Shown in pieces: positions 36,640 to 49,219 of a stretch of 64,000 nt of DNA (the stretch's first letter is position 1; the number at the start of each line of letters is the position of its first letter). The DNA is from Adiantum capillus-veneris. Its lineage: Eukaryota; Streptophyta; Polypodiopsida; Polypodiales; Pteridaceae. Both the position numbers and the translations under genes were made by a program. The notes beneath the pieces are model-generated. The model was not told the origin of the DNA. It made no database searches and worked only from the letters and a program-made list of their open reading frames with translations. Where the stretch lies: assembly GCA_014529385.2 (NCBI GenBank), contig CM043969.1, forward strand, positions 17,489,446 to 17,553,445, written 5' to 3'.

Positions 36640-39570
36640 GACTGGGTTGAGATGGAACCTAGGTTCATAGACCTAGGTGATCCATTCAATGAGTATGCAA
36701 CGAGTATTCGCACTGACAAAGAAGTTGCATCCCTGGCTAAGCGAAAAGGTGGTGGTACAAACTGGCTACTTCCAAATGATCAAGAAGTCAAAGAGTGGAA
36801 TCTCAACAAAGATGATAACCCAAGAATGATAGAAATCAATAAGCATTTGAATCCAGAGATCAAAGAAAAAGCAAGGGCATTGTTTGAGAAATACACAAAT
36901 CTATTTGCATGGGAGCACACATATATGAAAGGAATAGACCCAAAAGTGTGTCAACACTAGATTCCACTTAAACCAGATGCTAGACTAGTACAACTGTAGT
37001 GATATCGAATGAACCTTACCTATGCCAAGAATGTCAAAGAAGAAATTGAAAATCTATTGAAATCAGGGTTCATTACTGAAGTAGCAAGCAATAACTGCCT
37101 ATATCCAATTGTAGTGGTTCTGAAGAAGAATGGGAAGTTGCTGGTATGTGTGGATTATTGAAAGTTCAATGCTCTGACCATTAAGGACCCATTTCCACTC
37201 CCATTCATATATATGCTATTGGTTGATATTGCTAGCCACGAAATGCATAACTTGATGGATGGTTATCGTGTCTACAATTAATTAAAGATTGCACAGAAGA
37301 TCACATTAAAACAACATTCATCACTGAATGGGGAGGATTTATGTACTTGGTGATGCCATTTGGATTATGCAATGCTCCAACCACCTTTTAGCGATGCATG
37401 ATGTAGGTGCTTAGTAGGTTTTTGCACAAATTCTTGGCTTTTTTAATGGACAAATTCATGATCTTCTCAACAGAGGAAATGCATCTATTATTTTGGAAAC
37501 GGTTTTTGAGAAATGCAAAGAGAAGAGAATCTTCCTAAATCCATTCAAGCCAATGCTTATGGTATGGAAAGGAAGCTTCTAGGAGACATCATCTCTAGAA
37601 ATGGTATTGAAATGGCAGATGTGAAATGGTATTGAAATGGCAGAGGACAAGGTGAAGTGTATTCAACAAGCCTATGCACCGATTAATGTATCTAAACTGA
37701 CTTCATTCTTGGGGGTACGCCAATTTTTATGGACAATTTATTCATTTGTTTGCAACAAAATCCCTTCCTCTATATGAATTGACTTAGAAGGGGAAGAAGT
37801 TGGTATAGACCCGAGAATGTGAATCTAGTTTCAAGTGCTTAAAGGAGGCAATCAATAAGAAGCCAATACTCCACCAGCCTGATTGGGATGTAATATTCCA
37901 TGTTCATGTAGATGAATTTGGTATGGAAATGGGAGCAATATTGGCCTAGCATGATGGCAAGATAGACTACCTTGTCTACTTTTCTAGTTGCCGGTTCAAC
38001 ACTACTGAAAAAGGATATTCTACTAATTGAATGCGCGGCATCGGGAATGGTTTTTAATGATACAAAGTTAAGACATCATTTGTTGGGCAAGATGTTTTAC
38101 TTCAGGTTGATCATCAGGCTCTCCTTTTTCCGTGATCAATAAAGTCATTATCCAAGCCAAACTGATTAGGTGGACGATGTTCCTAATGAAATTTAAATTC
38201 AAGATATTTCATAAGCCACAAAAAACATTGCGGTGCAAATTTCTTGTCCAAAAACACTGAAGGAGGGTACTCATAATTTTCATTGAGAGATGATCTAGTG
38301 CATGCTGAATTATTTCTTAATTCAATAGAAGAGGGACCAGATCCAAAATGGCAGGATGTATGTGATTTTCTTCACTTTCGAGGATTTTCAGTGGAATGGT
38401 CTCAAAAAAACAAAAAGGATTTGATAATAAAGTTTGAATTTCACCATCATCGGAGGAGATCTATATAGACTAGGTATGATGGGGTACTTTGGTGATGTGT
38501 GCCTATGCAAGGCTGAATGCAGGTTATCATAGAGGCTCATAGTGGGGATGCAAGTGGGCACTTCTCCAATGATATTAGTTACAAGAAAATCCTACAACCA
38601 AGCCTTTGGTGGCAAAGCATGATGGCCAATGCCAAAGCCTTTTGCAAGACCTGTGATATTTGTCAACGGATCGAAAGACCGACAACAACTAGCATGATAC
38701 CTCTGACTCCAGTACAACCATTGGGAGTGTTCATGAAATGGGGACTGGATTTTGTGGGTTCATTCAAGAAGATCACTCCTAGGAAGAATAGGTACATTGT
38801 AATTGCTACTTGCTATGTGAGCAAATGGGTTGAAGCCAAGGTGTTGCCAGATAACACTGAAAAATTGAAGGTAGTATTTTAGTATGAAAACATCATTTGC
38901 TGATTCAAATGGCCCATTAAAATAGTCTCAAATTAGGGCACACATTTCATGAATGAAAAGATTCATATACTAGACCGATATATTTTCAGTTAAGCACCAC
39001 AAATCCACTCCATACTATCCTAGGTGTAATGGTCAGGTGGAAAGCATTAACAAAACAATAAAGATGATCCTGAAAAAGATAGTTCAGAAGGATCCATTAT
39101 GGGATGCAAAGCTTCTTATGACATTATGGGCTTATAGAACTACTTACAAGGTCATCACTAGAATGACACCTTTCAGAATGGTCTATGGAATAGAGATAGT
39201 GGTGCTGACAGAGTTTGCAATCCCAAGTCTCCGGTTTGCAGTTGAGCATGACATGGACTTCAATGCAAATCTAAATCAATGACTGGATGAGTCGATCCAA
39301 CTAGATGAGATCAGGCAACAAGACATGCTGTAACAAAAGGTGGTTCAATAACAAAGGAAGCATTGGCACAATAGTAAGATCAAAGTTAGAGAGTTCAAAC
39401 AAGGGAACTTAGTGTTGTTGTATCTGTCTAAGCTAGTCCCGAAGAAATCTATTCTAAAAGTGTCTTGGTCATGTCCTTATGAGGTCAATTGGGTCTTCTC
39501 AAATGGCATAGTGACATTGAAGGATTTATCAGGGTTACTATTGCCAGGGGGTCTACAATGGAGCTAAGAT
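36640..39570 (+). pseudogene. Decayed Ty3-gypsy pol: RT, RNase H, integrase
   Basis: The pre-RT linker (LFEKYTNLFAWEH, ends 36958) is followed by IPLKPDAR, LLKSGFITEV, KKNGKLLVCVDY and MPFGLCNAPTTF (to about 37390), the RT fingers and palm. RNase H fragments lie at 37740-38160. Integrase runs from about 38517. It has HSGDASGHF ... CKTCDIC, the HHCC zinc site, then MKWGLDFVGSF with a catalytic Asp, and VESINKTIKMILKKI near 39037. The end reads KVREFKQGNLVLLYLSK. At least ten stops and shifts make it inactive. I could not identify its LTRs; it differs from the gypsy family at 55995-61800. Confidence 0.9.
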
Positions 39571-40140
39571 CAAGCTGATGCTACTCCATCAACCCCAGTC
39601 TGGAGGTGAATTCAAAATCTAAAGAAGAACCTCTAAATTTGTTTCAGATTGTTAAATTTCAGCCATTGGAAACATTCCAAAATTCAAAGAAAGGGGATAA
39701 GGAAATATAGACGGTGGAAACAACCCCCAAATGGGAATTTAGATTGGCGGTTGAGCTGGTAATCACCGAGCCAATTATTGTGGTAACTGTACAATGGACA
39801 ATCAATCAATTAGAGGCCCATTAGTTTAGCAACTATAAATAGGGGCCATTACTTCATTTGACGAGATGTCATTTAGGGATCCTTTGGTGGATTAGCTTGT
39901 GCTATCATTGCATGCCATTGTATTGTGCTCTTAAATCATTCCTGTAGCTCATCTCACTCTTGTACTTGTTTGGTTAGTATCTCATAGAAATCCTTTGGAT
40001 CATGTTGTACTTCATTCTAGTTGTACTGATTTGAATACAATCCAGTTCCAGTTCCAATCTATATGTCATTTCCATTTCAATATGAGTATCTGTATCTGAT
40101 CTGTTGTCTGAAGTTTGCCTGCCTATATTGGTTTAGCTAC
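39571..40140. other. Intergenic stretch with no assigned feature
   Basis: AT-rich, with CTATAAATAGG near 39834 that could be a TATA box or the LTR promoter of the preceding gypsy element. Nothing else recognisable. Confidence 0.4.
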
Positions 40141-40469
40141 TGATGGGAATGGGATTGTGCTAGCTGGGGTGGATGAAAGAGAAACATCATGCACCAAGTG
40201 AGTGTGTGCAGGCTAGATTATCACTCAAGCGAATTAGGCTCCAAGATAGATTAAACTGGACTCATAAACACAATCTTGAGTATTTTCTAACCCATCACAA
40301 GCTCACCATAAACAAGAGAGATGTAATGCAATGATGATATTTTGTTTATTCATTCATGAAATGAGCTTTAAGTAGCTCTACAGTCTTTCACCAATACATG
40401 TGGGATAATTCCACCTTTTCCCTCCTTGACTCTTACTCTAGTACTCTAGGACAAAGCTCACACTTTACA
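40141..40469 (-). repeat. 3' LTR of the gag-only element
   Basis: TGATGGG to TTTACA (plus strand). Pairs with 53249-53580. Confidence 0.88.
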
Positions 40470-40482
40470 ATCCTCCCCTTGA
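40470..40482 (-). other. Polypurine tract of the gag-only element
   Basis: The minus strand reads CAAGGGGAGGAT immediately before the TGTAAAGTG start of the LTR. Confidence 0.75.
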
Positions 40483-40687
40483 GGTTTGGACTAGGAAGAA
40501 ACTAACATCTCTGGCACACTCCAATCTAGGAGCAAAAAAATAACATCTCCAATCCAGGACAAACTATCTCTAATCCAAGAGGTACTCAATACCTCCCCTC
40601 AAGGAGATGTATAAAACTGAGACCAAGCTAGTCTAAGCTATCTCCAAAAAAAATACAACTGAAGGGGAAAGGGAAAACAAAGAAAAA

Positions 40688-41521
40688 CTAGAGAATGTTG
40701 TCGTAGACTAGAAGGCTACTGCGGCCTTCTTCTTCATCTTCATCTTTGTTTTCTTCTGCCAAATAGACTTTGGGCCTCGGATTTTTGATGGTGCTGCCTG
40801 TGTCCTTTTTGAAACACTTGGAAGGAAGGTGACCCTTGTTTCTGCAAATGCTACAAGTCTTCGATTCTAGACAGTCCTTTGCTATGTGCCCTTCTTTGCC
40901 ACACTTGAAACAAGTTTTGTTACTAGAGCTAACTGCAAAATCTCCTCCCCCTAAAGTAGCATTTCTTCCTTTCTTCTTATCCTTGGACATTGAAGAGTTG
41001 ATTACATCTTTGGAAATGTGGTGTTGGATCCTTTTCCTCAATGATAGTCATTATCTATTCAAAGCTAGACAGTAAGGCTGCTAGAAGAACTGCAATCTTG
41101 TTCTCCTCTGGTACTACACTATGTACATAAGCTAGTTGTGTGTTCATTCTTTTAAGGTGATTGACCAAGCCTGTAATATCCTCGTTATGTTCCATTTTTT
41201 ATTTGTATAGATCCTTCTTTGAGTTCAATTTGCTCTTTTTTTCCCTAGCTCCAAAGTTTTTTTCTAGTGCTTCTCATCAATAAAGTGTAAATAATTGTCA
41301 TGTAATGTAGTGATTATGATTCCTAATGCCTGCTCGTCCTTGGATTGATTTTGTGTACTCATAGCTCGTGTCAATATGTGTGCACCATCAATAGATGTTG
41401 GATTAGTGATCGTTGGCTTGACTGCTCCCCACAAATCCTTTTTCATAAGTAGCCTTTCAACTTGGTTTGCTAAGTGTGAAAGACCTCCCCGTTAAGTTTC
41501 CTAAGCCCTTTCTCTTCCATT
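40688..41521 (-). pseudogene. Copia-type gag (UBN2) with CCHC zinc knuckles
   Basis: From ATG 41521: KLNGEVFHT, then TAG where Trp is usual, QTKLKGYL and KKDLWGAVKP, the start of a UBN2-type gag. Later come a CCHC knuckle CFKCGKEGHIAKDC and a second one, CSICRNKGHLPSKC. The acidic tail EENKDEDEEEG ends with stop at 40688, just where copia proteases normally begin. Gag packages the RNA into particles. The absence of any protease sequence in the 220 bases before the LTR shows that the element is gag-only. Confidence 0.85.
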
Positions 41522-43600
41522 GCACTAATAGAGGGGTCTTAGCTTAGGAGACTCTCCTAGCCAGTGTCTACCTCTTTACACGAGCACAAATACCTCTTAG
41601 GAGATGATATAAACTTTATTTGCAAGTTATTGTGTTGGGCTGCAAGATTTTGATGTTTTAATGAGAGAGAGAGAGAGAGAGAGAGAGATAATTCCTTTAG
41701 TAGAGCTCTACTCCTTTTGTGAAGCTCCTCTTCACTGCTGGTTCACAAATGATGGAAATGTTTGACCTTCTTTGAATTTTCTTGTTGAAGCCCGAACAAA
41801 AAGGTGTCGTCGACTACAGTGGGAAAGTCCCCCAAGTAATGGTTTGAAGCTTCTTGTCATTGTGATGCTATCTTATGGAAACAAGGGCCTAGGAAGGCCC
41901 AATCCAAGGGACTAACCCCGTGAGAATGGCTATTACAAAAATCAAACCCCAAATAAAATAAAATAAATATTTTCAACTACTTAATGGGTGTTTGCAATCG
42001 ATTGGATTGCGCGGCCGACATGAACAATCAAAGATGAGGCAGGGCATCACGATGATGATAACAATGTCATGGTAGGTGCAGAGGTGGTGATGTGGCAGGT
42101 GGTTGAGCGTAGGCAGCTTTTGAAGTGCGTGTGCAAGGACATGGCTCATGTGGATTGTAGGACAACCGACTCCTCCTCAACAGACTAGCACGAGCGCAGT
42201 GGATCTGTGATTGCTTGAGCGAGGCTCGACAAAATAGGTGATGATGACCAAGTCAAAGTGGTGATGGTCATTTGCAAAGCAGTCTGACCCAAAAAGTGCT
42301 ATTCAATCCAATTTGGCTTTTGTTTGAAAGTCCACCAAGTGTGACTTGTGAGCCCTTTTGTCAAAAGTCGAGGAAATGTGGTTCCCACCACACACACACA
42401 AGCACATGTGCATCTATAATAAAAAACAAAAATAAATGTCTCTAATCTTCTCCAAGTGCAACAATTAGATAGTCCAGTGAAAAACTAAAAACAAGGAGAT
42501 TTGAGACTCTTACTAGAACATCCAAATGATATGAAAATTTGAAACTTGAAGGCTCTATGAAATGGCGGCAAGAATCACTTCTCACACACACAAGTTGCAC
42601 TAGCTATTAGGAAGGGAATGGGATCTAAAGGGGACCTCTTTATTTTCCATGGGATTATAAAGGATATTATGGAAGGGGCAAATGGGTGTATGCCATGTTG
42701 ATTGAAATGGTGGGTATGGCAAAGCCTAAAAGTAAGTGGTCAAACTTGTACTCTTTTATAAAATATAACTTGAGAAAATCTATTATAAATTCAAAAAACT
42801 GAACTTTTCTCTAAATAGTTGAGTAAAAACCAATCCTTTCTCTCTCTAGTGATTGTCAGTTTCTCCCCTCCTCTCTCCTAAAAGGGGGTCCCTCTAAAAA
42901 CGTGTTGATCATTCCCTCCCTCTCTCTCTACTGTACCATCTCTCACTTCTCTTCACTTCACCTTGCAAGAGTTGCTTCTCTTTTCTTCCTTTCAGTTTTC
43001 TCTACCAAAAGCTCTGCAACAGAACTTTGAACCTCCTTTCCTTCCTCAAGCTTATTGCATTCTCCTCAAGCTTGCTGCATTCTCCTCAAGATGAAGTTCT
43101 CCATTTCTCCATGCACCTCACTAAACACCTCTACCTAAAGCTGAAGATCCATCTTTCTTTCCTCAATAGGTTTCGTACTCCTTCTCCATTAAGCTCTCTA
43201 GAGAGGATCTACTTCCCGCTCAAGATTTGCAACATTATCTTCCCCATTAATCCAACAAGCAAGTGATCCAACAAGCAGGTGGACCATAAAGCAGGAAGTG
43301 GCATCCTTCTTTGTGTACCATCAAGAATGTTGTTGTTTATACAGTTGAGAACATGGATGTGCAATGTCTAATCATAAGTGTTTGTTTGCAAGTTGTGCCA
43401 CTATTCCCCAAGGCATTATCAGGTATTGACGACCTAGGAGTTTTATTGAATCCATTTCATGCAGCAATGTACAAGACGATAGTGGATGTTGGGTGATGAT
43501 GTAGTTCAAACGATTGATGTGGGTGAAAATGTAGCCCAACTCAAGAGGTGCACACAAGGTCTCAACAAGGAGACACATGGCTTCTCGAGCACACCATTGG
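41522..43600. other. Leader cargo, part without recognised genes
   Basis: Holds a (GA)n tract at 41664-41688 and pyrimidine-rich stretches near 42840-42960. A CCTCAAGCTTGCTGCATTCT-type duplication lies at 43045-43090. Short open frames here are not supported by composition or motifs. Confidence 0.5.
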
Positions 43601-43613
43601 AAGGAAAGGATCA

Positions 43614-46527
43614 TGGAGTTCAAGCAAACCCATGATGGAAAGCAACTTGCAAAGGTGCAACATATGTATGTTGCTTCACAACTGAAGCTAGAGACAGCAG
43701 TGGCTCCATCGAGGTTTCTTGAAAACTATAATTTCACTCCTCTATCAAGTTTTTAGATTGTATATTTTTTTTCCCCGTATATATTGCTTTGATGTCTATA
43801 AGGTTTTCATTGTTTGCTCATGTTTGCAGATGTTTATCCATCCAATTTTGTAGAGTGGGAGCCAATATAGTCCTTTGCATGAATTTTTGAGGTCATCCAT
43901 GTTAGCCTGCTCTATGCTGGTTGTCCATCCGTGGAGCTTGTCTCATGGGACTTTTTTTTTAATAACCATTCTTATGTAATACCTAGGCAAACTGAGTATG
44001 GTAATCTTTCTCCTATTTATCCACCAACCTTGTAGATTTTGTGCACCTATGGTTCCCACAAAGCTTCCCTAACTTGGTTTATGTCCCTTCATGTGTTTGT
44101 GTTTATCTTTTGACTGTAGAGTGTTCATAGGATACCAACAATGTGGACTTGCAAAGGGGAAGTACGATCAATGGCTTCCTTGTAGTTGTATGGGAGACTA
44201 AGGTGGTCAACCACCAAGGAGATACAATCAAACGCTCTATAGTTGCTGAGAATATGGTGTGTAGATACCATATTGTGAAGAAAAGCTTGTCAATTGTCTT
44301 TCCCTATAGAAGATGGAAGCTGACAAAGGGAGAATGGGAGGCATTAGACTCTGATGTTGCTGCTAGAGAATCAACTGATGTATAAATATGCCTCCACAAC
44401 AATGCAGTGCACAACATCTCGATGAATAACGAATGGAATCTCAGTCATACTCACGAGTATCTTAATCTTAGATATACCTTGCCCAATCAATATGTTTTTG
44501 CAATCAATGAAAAGGTTGCTTGTTCCAAAAAAGAGGAGAGCTTTCTGTGTGAAAACATTGGTTTTTGGTGATGTATTAATGTAAAAGTTTGCAACTCAAG
44601 CGATTTTGCTCCAATTAATACATATGGTGTTTTGAATCTCTTTTTCATATTTAATTTGTTCAACATTTTGATTGAAATGTGCAAGTTTTCTAATTTGGAG
44701 TGTGAATACTTTCAATGTTGGTGTCTTTCAAGGGCTTGTCGTGTGATTTTGTTTATAATTATAGTTTTAAGTTGATTTGATGTTAGTTTTAAGTGCTTTT
44801 AAAAAGTGACATTGAACATACAAGCAAGTTTCTAAGTTTTAAAATTCATTTCTCACATTCACAAAACACTAGCTTTCAACTCTCTTCCCATCTTCTTTGG
44901 GAACAAACCCATGGCAACATGTTTTGATGCACTTCTCACACAACTTAAAAAGATAGGACTTGAAGATCATGTAGATAAACTAGTCAGTGTGTTTGAGAGG
45001 ACGATCGACATGCATGCCACTGCAAACCTTCATGTAAAGGGATTCCAAAGCTTTCTTGACTACATGATGGAGCACATGGAAGAATATGCAATAGTCTTCG
45101 AGGGATCCGACATGGTGTGGTTGCCGATGGATTTTCTCAAACACCTCTATGTGGCAAACAAAAAATTTCACTATCACTTGTTGAGATTTATTAAAGGGCT
45201 CACTGAGCAGGACTGCAGGACAAAGGATGAGTATGACCTTATAGAATTGGGCATGGGGTACATAGGCATCCAATTCATCTCTTGGGACATGGTTCTGGTC
45301 TTGCTTGTACTTGAGGGCATGGAGAAGGGAAAATCAAAGGAAAAGGCCAACCAGAAACCACCTGTGATCATTGTGGAGGAATCAAATGAAATTATCAAAG
45401 AGATTGATGAGCAGGCTGAAGCATCTATGGAACTCGTCCTCCTGGAAGATGCCAGCTCCACTAGGGAGGAAGATCGGATGATAGAAGAATCAAATGAAGT
45501 TATCAAAGAGGTTGATGAGCAGGCTGACGCATCTATGGCACTCATCCTCGTGCAAGATACCAGCTCCACTAGGGAGGAAGATTGGATGATTGAGGGAGAC
45601 TAGGTGTTGGAGGAAGTTCCTGACCTCAAAATTCTCACTTTGCATGCACTGGTGGTGGATGGTCATCACTTTTTATTCCTTGATGACAATTCAAGGACAC
45701 TAGGACTCAAAGAAGATGAGCCACTGTGAGTGCTTGCTATCTATGCGGGCATGAAAGATCCCAGTGGAAAGCAAGAGAAGGTCAAATTTCAAATTGAGTT
45801 TGAAGACCAAGGTCTCCCAACAAGCCTCTCTTTCCTCCTTAGTGAAAACAAATAGAATTTGGTACAAACCGTGCAAATACACTTATAGAAATCAAATTAC
45901 ATGCCTCATTTTATGAAAGCATCCCAGAAAGTGCTTTTCATCTACACAAACCACTGATCACTATGGATGGAGAAGATCGCTATAGCATCGACGTTACAAG
46001 GAAAACTCTTGAAGAGCTGGATGAAGAAACTGAGGTAAGCATTTTTTAACCTTGTCGATAGTCTATTGTACCTTATAGCAAGTGTTAAAGTTATTTAAAA
46101 TTTTTTGTAGGCCACTTACCATGTTGATAAGTTTGCAATGCGTACTAGAGGTTCGCACAACATTCCTATGGGTAAAGATAGATCCCTTTGGCACTACCTT
46201 GGCCATCTGGGGCCATCCATTCTTTGAGTTTCTCACACAGAGTTCTCCAAGTATGGTTCTATGGAGATGCTCAAGTGCAAAGCATTAAGTTCCATCCTTG
46301 CTAAAGATTCCCTTACCCTTAATGTTCACAAGTATATCTTGGTTGACCGCGAGGTGGCATTGTATGTCTTTACAGGAAATCACCCTGGGTCAGTCCTCTT
46401 CCATTGTGCCTTAAGCCTAGTTCAAGGGATGACAAACCCAGAGGATATTGTAAAAACCTTTGGTGTCAGGTTTTCCATTTGCCCTATACCCACATATGTA
46501 ATTTGCAAAAAAACCAACCAGCTATGA
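43614..46527 (+). pseudogene. Unrecognised multi-exon plus-strand gene in the element's leader
   Basis: I do not recognise the family. Candidate exons are 43614-43757 and about 44121-44385 (after TGACTGTAG). A long open frame with ATG at 44911 runs to TAG at 45603 (230 residues), then continues in part to GAG-GTAAGC at about 46034. It resumes after TTTTTGTAG at 46110 (ATYHVDKFAMRTRG). The 230-residue part is helical and ends in two copies of a ~38-residue acidic repeat, ESNEIIKEIDEQAEASM and ESNEVIKEVDEQADASM. Stops and a shift near 46230 break the later part. Read against the direction of the retroelement, it is cargo or an older gene. Confidence 0.45.
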
Positions 46528-46816
46528 TGTAATATCCAAAGCAATATTGTCCTTTTTTTTGTCACTTCCTGTGCTTTCTTTTTTCTATTGCACATATTGG
46601 CCTTTTTTTTTTGCAACGCGTTCACACCTCCTTGACCATCCAAGCACCCGCTGGACGTGGAACGCCTACTGGCAAACATTTTGTGAAACAGAGCCATTTT
46701 GGGTGCGCATGGAGGTCGTGGGATCACCAAATTGCACGGCAATGCTTGGCGGCACCACACGAGTCAAACAAAGGCCCTGTGCGTCAAAGTCTCATAAGCA
46801 GAGGTTACACGGGAAA

Positions 46817-47685
46817 CTAATTCTTGTGGAGGCACCCTTCATTCCGCAGATTGATCGCTAGAGCTAGATCTGTATTTTTTAGTGTAACTCGCTTAGCATG
46901 CACCATGCATGAAATGCCATCTTCGAACAACTGCACCAAACTGTCCTCGGTGGCATCCTGTAAGGCCAATAGAGGTGCATGTTTTATACGTATAATAGAA
47001 TCTAAATATTCATCCATTATTTCTCTCACTACTTGAGAGAAGGCTGCTTTTGGTATTATTGGCTTGATGCTCTTCTGATATTTTTGGATCTCACGTAAAG
47101 CAACCGTGCCTGGCTTCCATCGTCGTTTCTTCTGTGTTGTTGGTGGTGGTGGAGGAGCCGCGTGTCTGGCCCATTGAGGAGGGTCATTTTTGTACTTTTT
47201 CCTGCTCTCATATTGGGCCTGTTGCTCTTCGGGTGTGAACTTGTCCTTTTTCTTTTTAGCACATTCTTTTGCTTTTTGAGGAATTTTTGAAGATCTAGAG
47301 CTCCCAGCCTTTGCTCATTGGGTGGCCTGAGCTCTATTCTCTTCCACCCTCCTCTCTGCCTCTACTTGTGCTTGTCGGTTAGCCAAGTTAGCTCTCTCAA
47401 CCTTGGCTCTCTGCCATTCTTCTTGCTCTCTCTGTCTTCTTTGTTCTTCATGCAATCTTTGTGCTTCTCTATCAGCTACCCATTTCTTTGCATGGTGTTT
47501 TGATCCTCTGGAGTCGAAGGTTGGGTGTTTGGAGCTGATTGCTATGTTGGGTTATCCAATTGTGGTTGAGAATGTGGATTTGAAGTGGTGAATTTTGTAT
47601 GAGGTCTTGGCTACGGATTTTCAGTGGTGTCAGTGGCGATGGGGTCATTGTTGTGCATAGTGGTGTGCTCTTGTGTATCGTCCAT
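46817..47685 (-). pseudogene. Histone H3-fold reading frame with a long basic, charged N-terminus
   Basis: Minus strand from ATG 47685 to TAG 46817. The C-terminal ~100 residues follow histone H3: KPGTVALREIQKYQKS (alpha-N), IPKAAFSQVVREI (alpha-1), LLALQDATEDSLVQLFED (alpha-2), and HAKRVTLKNTDLALAI (loop 2 and alpha-3). Loop 1 is one residue longer than in canonical H3, as in centromeric H3, and the loop sequence is unusual. Instead of an H3 tail it has a ~170-residue charged, Glu/Arg/Gln-rich helical segment and a Lys-rich patch. Stops near 47622, 47553 and 47315 and a frameshift near 47500 lie in the N-terminal part. The fold domain itself is uninterrupted. TATATAA at 47785-47779 is a plausible TATA box. 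H3 homology is clear; centromeric identity is only a possibility. Confidence 0.75.
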
Positions 47686-48479
47686 GTTGTGCAAGATATG
47701 AGTGCGTGTACGTTTGGACTCGAGAGGATCTTCTAAAATGTACAAACAAGAAATGAGCTTTAAGTTGTGAGTTTTGACTTATATAGTACTTAAAGTTAAA
47801 ATAATAATTAAAAACTCAATAAAATCACTCAAAATTAAAAAAGACTCCAAAACAGACCAAACTTGACCCATGGGACTAATAATTGTGACCTTAACAAATC
47901 ACTTTGCATGACAATGAATGTTTATAATGGAAATGCTTAGTGTAAAAAAAAAAGTAAATTTCCACCCAACGCCTGTCATCATGCCGCCTTGTCACTAACC
48001 AGTGCCAGAATCGATCTTTTGCACTCGAAGCATGATATGATTGTGATCGCATCAAGCTAACCACTTTTCTTCTTCTACATTTCAAACTTCTTTGTTCTCT
48101 AGTCTTCTTTTTCTCTCTCCCTACTAAAACTCTGTAGAACCAATTGAACATCTCGTGAAGGGCATTGCTCTTTTTTCTTCCACCTCCATGTCGTGTATTT
48201 TTAAAATACACTACTTTTGCTTGATAGTGAGAGTGCTCCATTCCTTGGATACTCCAGATGCCTAATGAACCATAAATGTCGAGAAAAAATTCACTATGTG
48301 CAAAAAGAATGTGTTGAAAAAAAACAAAACTTTAGTTTTGCACACAGATGCATTTTGATTACAAAAATCAAATGTTCAGCACACCATGTAATGTGTTATG
48401 TGTGTCTCCCCCCAAGAATCCACCATTTGTGCTATAAAACTATTGATTACAAACTTTAAGGTGAAAATGTCATCATCAG

Positions 48480-49217
48480 CTAGCTTTGCTTTTCGAGAAG
48501 ACAAAAAATATCATCAATAGACTGCCACATACGAGCACACTTAATTCCTAGGGCTGCTTCATTACCTTTGTAGGTGGTAATGTCACACACCTTTTTCCAC
48601 AATTGAAACTCATTGGGACTTTGGGAGTCAGAATAGTTCAAAAGAAAATGCCTAGCTTTACTAACACCCATACATACTTTATTAGGGTGATCCTGTGTAC
48701 TTCCAAACGTCTTCTTGTCCTTTGATAGCTCAACTATACCCCCATGTAAACCAACGCTTGATAGAATAGATTTGAGTTCTCGTATACACTCTTGTCTTAT
48801 TTCTATAGGCTCCATATTCCAAGCATAGTTAATATGGAGCATAAGCAACTTGTCCAGAATTCATAGACAGTCATGAAGGGTGCACACATGCACGTTTATC
48901 AGTGGTATTGGAAGAATAGGATCCCAATTTGGATCGTCCATGTTTTGATTAGGGGGTACTTGTTGGTCACAACCAAGGATATCTTGAAACCATTGTTGTA
49001 GTGCTTTACCCAATGCTTGTGAAGTGGGTACACCATTCACAGAGTTGATTGTAACTTTGCCACCCTTACCCTTACCACCTTTTGACTTGCTGGCCTTTGT
49101 ACCCTTGCCCTTAGTTCCCATTGAGACTTTATTGTGGCAGCAATAAATAGGGTCATTGTACCTTGCTTGCACCCTAACATACACTTGAGTGTTTTCAAGT
49201 CTCTTGCCAAATGCCAC
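48480..49217 (-). pseudogene. Unrecognised protein with Lys/Gly-rich linker, one internal TGA
   Basis: One frame of about 246 codons interrupted only by TGA at 48863-48861, probably from CGA. It begins near a VRVQARYNDPIYCC segment, has a KGKGTKASKSKGGKGKGG linker, then QALGKALQQWFQDILG. After the stop follow LDKLLMLHINYAW and SILSSVGLHGGIVELSKD. It ends with KCARMWQSIDDIFCLLEKQ. The mix of hydrophobic and charged helices looks like real coding sequence. I recognise no domain. The frames at 49220-50660 on the same strand probably belong to the same original gene. Confidence 0.5.
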
Positions 49218-49219
49218 TC

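Noticed and set aside
36388-36640. N-terminal extension of the plus-strand gypsy frame
   Set aside because: The frame passes through a C-run and (CT)n; coding similarity begins only after about 36640.
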